A stretch of 64,000 bases of DNA, from NCBI GenBank assembly GCA_051453625.1, contig JBOZIK010000001.1, positions 19,296,501-19,360,500 on the forward strand, read 5' to 3'. The stretch is from Welwitschia mirabilis (taxonomy: Eukaryota > Gnetophyta > Gnetopsida > Welwitschiales). This document shows positions 59,396-64,000 of this stretch, one piece after another (positions within the stretch are counted from its first letter, which is position 1; each line of letters opens with the position of its first letter). Made by a program: the position numbers and the translations under genes. The notes beneath the pieces were generated by a model. It was not told where the DNA came from, ran no database searches, and saw nothing but the letters and a program-made list of their open reading frames with translations.

Positions 59396-59636
59396 NNNNN
59401 NNNNNNNNNNNNNNNNNNNNNNNNNNNNNNNNNNNNNNNNNNNNNNNNNNNNNNNNNNNNNNNNNNNNNNNNNNNNNNNNNNNNNNNNNNNNNNNGGGTG
59501 TGGGATGAGGGGGTTTTGTTTATTTATACAACAAAAAAGGGGAAAATGTTACATAAAATGCACTGAAAAACGCGCTCAAATCCAAGAAGGAAATGGGTGA
59601 AATGGATGAAGGTCGGCTGGCCGTTTCAAGTGTCGT

Positions 59637-59815
59637 CCTAATTGTCGTGGGGACGATGGTACATGCATTATATTTGTCGTTCTGCATGTCGTGGAGACGA
59701 TCATGGAGACGAAACCCCTTTAGAAAAGATGACTTCAACGGTACCAGCTCTAGTTCACGTTAGCATTCCCATGTGGCTTGTGTAGTGTTGTCGTTTTACC
59801 TGTCGTGGGGACGAC
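59637..59815. repeat. GTCGTGGGGACGAC palindromic words
   Basis: GTCGTGGGGACGA occurs near 59644 and 59805 and GTCGTGGAGACGA near 59688. GTCGT/ACGAC half-words occur between them. They lie in the upstream (U3) part of the probable LTR. Confidence 0.75.
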
Positions 59816-60072
59816 AAAGAGGACTCTCTTTGTCCTTCCAACTCAAGAGAAGATAGCCTTTAGCATTATTGTTCTTCCTCCAAAGCATTGAGCATAAGAA
59901 TGTGCCTGAAATGCCTTTAAATATGCAAAGAATTGCGTATTTTAGTAATCATCCATCAGCTCTCCATAATTTTTAGAATTATGTCTAAACTTGTACAAAT
60001 GTCTTACAAAATAGCTCATAACACTCTACCAAATACATATAATTTGGCAGAGCATCATAGTCCCCCACTTAA

Positions 60073-61600
60073 ACTTTTTCAGTCACTAACAAAAACAGAC
60101 GAACAACTACAATTGCAAGCCAAATTGTCTTAAAAAGAATCAATTTGGAAATTATAAAACAGGATCATAAATAATCTCAAACATTTCACATAGCAAAAAT
60201 AACATGTAATGCATTATGTGTATGGAGTGAAAAATTTCAAAAATTATGTCTCATAAAAGCTCTAAAAATAACCTGAAAAATTATGAAAATGAGTCCTAAA
60301 AATGAGTCCTGCTCTCCCAAGAGAAAAACAATATGCCCGTATTAGCTAATGAAGCAAAGAAATCAGATGAAATTAGTAAGTCCAAATAAGAAGGTAGATG
60401 ATGGGTGTTTTTGAATTTTGATATTTGAGAAATTGAGTGCAAAACTGAGTGTAGAAATGTCAGATTTGAAAAATAGAGATGTAGGAAATATTCTTACAAG
60501 CATGGAAAGAGTAGACAATGAAAATGTGCTAATGAGGATGAAGAAGATCCATGAGTGCCCAACAAATGTGTCTTTACAATAATGATTAAGAACAGTGTTT
60601 AGAATTCAAAAAGATTGAAAATGAACAACACAAAATTTGCAAAGAAACTCACCTAATCAAGAAATCAACTCATTATTGAAAACTAGAAAAGAAAACTATT
60701 AAATGTTAAGGTTCTAAAATGATAAGAAAATACGAGCATGAATTTGAAATAACTAACTGAACAACGAAAGAAAACAAAAAGAATGAACATAAGGAACATA
60801 AAAAAGATAACCTACCTATCCTAAATTTTAATCTAACAGGCTCCCATGCAAGAAATCATAACATCATTTGATTTAAAATGCATGACTTCATGTATAAATA
60901 TGTAAATTTCCATTCAATAAGGGCTCTAAGTGATAAAGATCAAAGAGTTGCCCAAAAATGAACTCACCTGCTTACATATCAAAACAAACACCTGAAGCCT
61001 CAGAAATGAAATGATCATGTGGAAAGACTAATAGTGGAAGAAACAAGCAATGCCTCTGATAATACTAGGAACATCACTAATCCCATAGCCTCAAAGTTTT
61101 TATTATTTNNNNNNNNNNNNNNNNNNNNNNNNNNNNNNNNNNNNNNNNNNNNNNNNNNNNNNNNNNNNNNNNNNNNNNNNNNNNNNNNNNNNNNNNNNNN
61201 NNNNNNNNNNNNNNNNNNNNNNNNNNNNNNNNNNNNNNNNNNNNNNNNNNNNNNNNNNNNNNNNNNTCTCTCTCTCTCTCTCTCTTGTGCACAAAAAAAA
61301 GCATTTCACATGATCAAACACTCCAAAAGACAGGCTAAGTAATTAGATGAAAGACAGAAAAGAACATCCTTAAAAAATCTAAGACCTTTTCATCATTAAG
61401 AAAAACATAAAAAATAAAGCATCCTCCTTCAAAACAAAATTTGTAGACGTGTAAATGTCTTAAGATTGGGTGAATCCAATCTTACCACTATAAAATGCCT
61501 GAGTCAAAGACTAGTTATGGAAATAAAATAAATCTATAAGTCATGTTTAAAAGATAAGTAATGTCATAATGGCCTCCAAAGGAATAAACTAAGAGAAAAT
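60073..61600. other. Internal 3' region of element I, no gene recognised
   Basis: AT-rich sequence between the integrase end and the polypurine tract. Athila elements often have an envelope-like frame here, but none is visible. A TC microsatellite (61267-61285) borders a 158-N gap (61109-61266). Confidence 0.5.
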
Positions 61601-62880
61601 TTAGACGATGATAAGTAAGAAGTCTTCCTCATCGAGGGGAACCTCCAAGGCTAGCGCTTCTATCATGTTTATATCAGAAGGTTGCTTATATATTTTCAAC
61701 CTTTGTCTATTAACTTTCTGAATTTTTTTAGTGGTTAAGTCAGAAATCTCAATAAAGACATTAGAATGTACTTTTGGGCTCATAACAAATTGAAGGTTGC
61801 TCCTGCTATCCAGCCTAGAGCCTTGAGCATGAGGTTAACTTGTTATGTAGAAGATGTACCCTAATGTTGTATAACAAGACTAGTTAACCAGGTTTAAAGT
61901 TCTTATGGATCAACTTTTTATCATGTTTAAATCTACTTTGGGTTTTGTGAATAAGTTGACGATGAATAACTCGAATTCATTTTTCATCTAAATGATCTAG
62001 TTCAGCTAAACGAGTTTTAAGATTTTCTTCTAAATTCATAAGATTAAGTTTATAGGTAGAACGATAAGAATTATAACAAACATCAACAGGTAAAACACAG
62101 ACTTTACCATATACAAGTTCGTAGGGTGAGAAACCAAGTGAATTACGCCAAGTGGTATGGTAAGCCCAAAGAACATCATTTAGTTTAAAATCCCATGACT
62201 TCTAATTACTAGAGACAAGTTTTTGAAGCATTTTTTTGATTTCTTTATTTAGCATTTTTAGCTTGTCCATTGGCTTAAGGATGGTAAGCACAAGCTACTC
62301 TATGTTCTATAGCAATGGATAAAAGAACTTTTCTAAAAAGATGATTAATGAAATGAGTTCCCTAATAACTAATAATTATTCAAGGAAAGCTAAAACATTA
62401 AAAAATTTGAGTTCTAACAAAGTTACAAATGGTTCGGGCATCATTTGAGGAAGTAAAAACTGCTTCAAACCATTTAGTCACATAATCTATAGCCACTAAA
62501 ATGTAATTTTTGTCTTTAAAAGATGGTTTAATTGGGCCTATGACATCGATGTCCTAACAGTCAAAAGGTTCGCACTCAAGAACATGTTTGAGGAGCATTT
62601 CCTATGATCGTAAAAGGCTACCAAAACATTAACATGCATCGCACCTTCTAGTATACTCAAAGAGTCCTGAAAAAGACTAGGCCAATAGAATCCAGAGTAA
62701 AGAATTTTCATGGTTGTTTTCTGACCGCTAAAATTTCCATCACAAAGATCATCATGATAAAGATGAAGGATATCAAATTTTTCCCATTCTGGTATACATT
62801 TTCTCATAATTTGATCCTTACACCTATGATAAAAATGGGGCTCTATCCACTCGTAGTTACCTATCTTATGGAGAAAAGAT
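61601..62880 (-). pseudogene. Athila-like integrase
   Basis: The N-terminal part has MRKCIPEWEKFDILHLYHDD, then LCDGNFSGQKTTMKILYSGF and YWPSLFQD (about 62807-62660), matching the HHCC region IP..E...IL..CH....GGHF...KTA.K.L..GFYWP. The catalytic core follows as VIGPIKPSFKDKNYILVAID and YVTKWFEA (about 62545-62465), with the first acidic residue in VAID. The rest is frameshifted (ANGQAK near 62275) and ends around 61601. Confidence 0.85.
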
Positions 62881-63803
62881 TTTCTTTAATTATGACTCTA
62901 ATTTTGTGGTGTTTTTAAAGTAACAAGATAGTTGACNNNNNNNNNNNNNNNNNNNNNNNNNNNNNNNNNNNNNNNNNNNNNNNNNNNNNNNNNNNNNNNN
63001 NNNNNNNNNNNNNNNNNNNNNNNNNNNNNNNNNNNNNNNNNNNNNNNNNNNNNNNNNNNNNNNNNNNNNNNNNNNNNNNNNNNNNNNNNNNNNNNNNNNN
63101 NNNNNNNNNNNNNNNNNNNNNNNNNNNNNNNNNNNNNNNNNNNNNNNNNNNNNNNNNNNNNNNNNNNNNNNNNNNNNNNNNNNNNNNNNNNNNNNNNNNN
63201 NNNNNNNNNNNNNNNNNNNNNNNNNNNNNNNNNNNNNNNNNNNNNNNNNNNNNNNNNNNNNNNNNNNNNNNNNNNNNNNNNNNNNNNNNNNNNNNNNNNN
63301 NNNNNNNNNNNNNNNNNNNNNNNNNNNNNNNNNNNNNNNNNNNNNNNNNNNNNNNNNNNNNNNNNNNNNNNNNNNNNNNNNNNNNNNNNNNNNNNNNNNN
63401 NNNNNNNNNNNNNNNNNNNNNNNNNNNNNNNNNNNNNNNNNNNNNNNNNNNNNNNNNNNNNNNNNNNNNNNNNNNNNNNNNNNNNNNNNNNNNNNNNNNN
63501 NNNNNNNNNNNNNNNNNNNNNNNNNNNNNNNNNNNNNNNNNNNNNNNNNNNNNNNNNNNNNNNNNNNNNNNNNNNNNNNNNNNNNNNNNNNNNNNNNNNN
63601 NNNNNNNNNNNNNNNNNNNNNNNNNNNNNNNNNNNNNNNNNNNNNNNNNNNNNNNNNNNNNNNNNNNNNNNNNNNNNNNNNNNNNNNNNNNNNNNNNNNN
63701 NNNNNNNNNNNNNNNNNNNNNNNNNNNNNNNNNNNNNNNNNNNNNNNNNNNNNNNNNNNNNNNNNNNNNNNNNNNNNNNNNNNNNNNNNNNNNNNNNNNN
63801 NNN

Positions 63804-64000
63804 AAGAATAAGCTCTTTTTCAAATTTAAATGAAGGCCACACTCCATGCATCTATTAAGGACTTTTTCTAATCTTTCTAAGATTTGATTAAAAGTTTCTC
63901 CAAAAATTGAAAAGTCATTCATAAAGATTTCTATCCAATCCTCTAACATGTTTGAAAAGATGCTCATCATAGCACGTTGAAAAGTTCTGGGAGCATTACA
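63804..64000 (-). pseudogene. Athila-like reverse transcriptase fragment
   Basis: Reads CNAPRTFQRAMMSIFSN, then MLEDWIEIFMNDFSIFGETF and LERLEKVLNRCMECGLHLNL. The catalytic box FMDDF is changed to FMNDF (Asn codon 63917-63919). The frame is otherwise open, so this copy is comparatively young or lightly damaged. The remainder lies in the gap and beyond the window. Confidence 0.88.

Larger units (their letters stand above)
58060..60057 (-). repeat. Probable 3' LTR of Athila-like element I
   Basis: On the minus strand the polypurine tract AGTGGGGGACTA (60058-60072) leads into TGATGCTCTGCC at 60057. Leftwards lie the GTCGTGGGGACGAC palindromes (59640-59815) and a 641-bp tandem duplication. The left boundary is not recognised. 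A gap of 100 N (59396-59495) interrupts it. The length and position downstream of the integrase fit an Athila LTR. Confidence 0.6.
61601..64000 (-). mobile_element. Athila-like Gypsy element I, pol region (partial)
   Basis: Continues beyond the right edge. RT motifs on the minus strand at 63804-64000 and integrase at 61600-62880, separated by an 867-N gap (62937-63803). Gene order (RT before integrase) and the sequence style place it in Ty3/Gypsy, most like Athila. Confidence 0.82.

Noticed and set aside
59210-59566. 118-codon frame across the 59396-59495 gap
   Set aside because: It lies in the tandem-duplicated LTR sequence and crosses N; no motif.

Overview
The window is nuclear DNA of a land plant in a draft assembly, with 14 runs of N. 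It is AT-rich and dominated by old, decayed LTR retrotransposons of the Copia and Gypsy superfamilies, plus a hAT DNA transposon and short MITE-like repeats. Only one host gene is visible. Its four readable exons are split by a 24.5-kb intron full of retroelement debris. Introns of that size beside slowly decayed, rarely purged LTR elements suggest a gymnosperm or another very large plant genome. That is an inference, because no marker names the species.

Layout. 0.1-8.1 kb: a MITE-like repeat, a 202-bp tandem duplication, and two remnants of one Copia family meeting head-on at 3640/3641 (A on +, B on -), with a GTCGGCAA-rich repeat at the far end of B. 8.1-11.25 kb: an internally deleted Copia element on the minus strand (E) with both LTRs recognisable, inserted just beyond a multi-exon hAT transposase pseudogene at 11.36-14.62 kb on the minus strand. 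17.03-24.95 kb: Copia element D on the plus strand, with both LTRs, a primer-binding site, gag, protease and integrase. Its reverse transcriptase is gone and a roughly 640-bp inverted repeat occupies the 3' part. 25.7-26.6 kb: the 3' end of a third type of Copia element on the minus strand. 29.7-55.05 kb: the host gene. Its big intron holds tandem duplications at 33.4 and 35.9 kb, an LTR with a duplicated primer-binding site at 41.8 kb, a Gypsy remnant G at 43.95-47.74 kb on the minus strand, and the 3' half of Copia F at 48.2-53.0 kb on the plus strand. 58-64 kb: an Athila-like Gypsy element on the minus strand running off the right edge.

Related parts. Copia D, E and F share an LTR plan: a GGGGGAGAT polypurine tract, an array of GGACGTCC-type palindromes, and a C-rich stretch plus CTCTAGGG near the 3' end. 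E and F, and probably D, also carry an accessory reading frame between pol and the 3' LTR. This is the layout of the SIRE/Maximus lineage, but the accessory protein looks closer to the 'putative plant transposon protein' type than to an envelope. Three of the four reverse transcriptases whose catalytic site is readable carry the same first Asp to Asn change. Three N gaps are flanked by the same sequence on both sides and are probably false joins rather than missing DNA. No tRNA, rRNA, CRISPR or complete autonomous element was seen.
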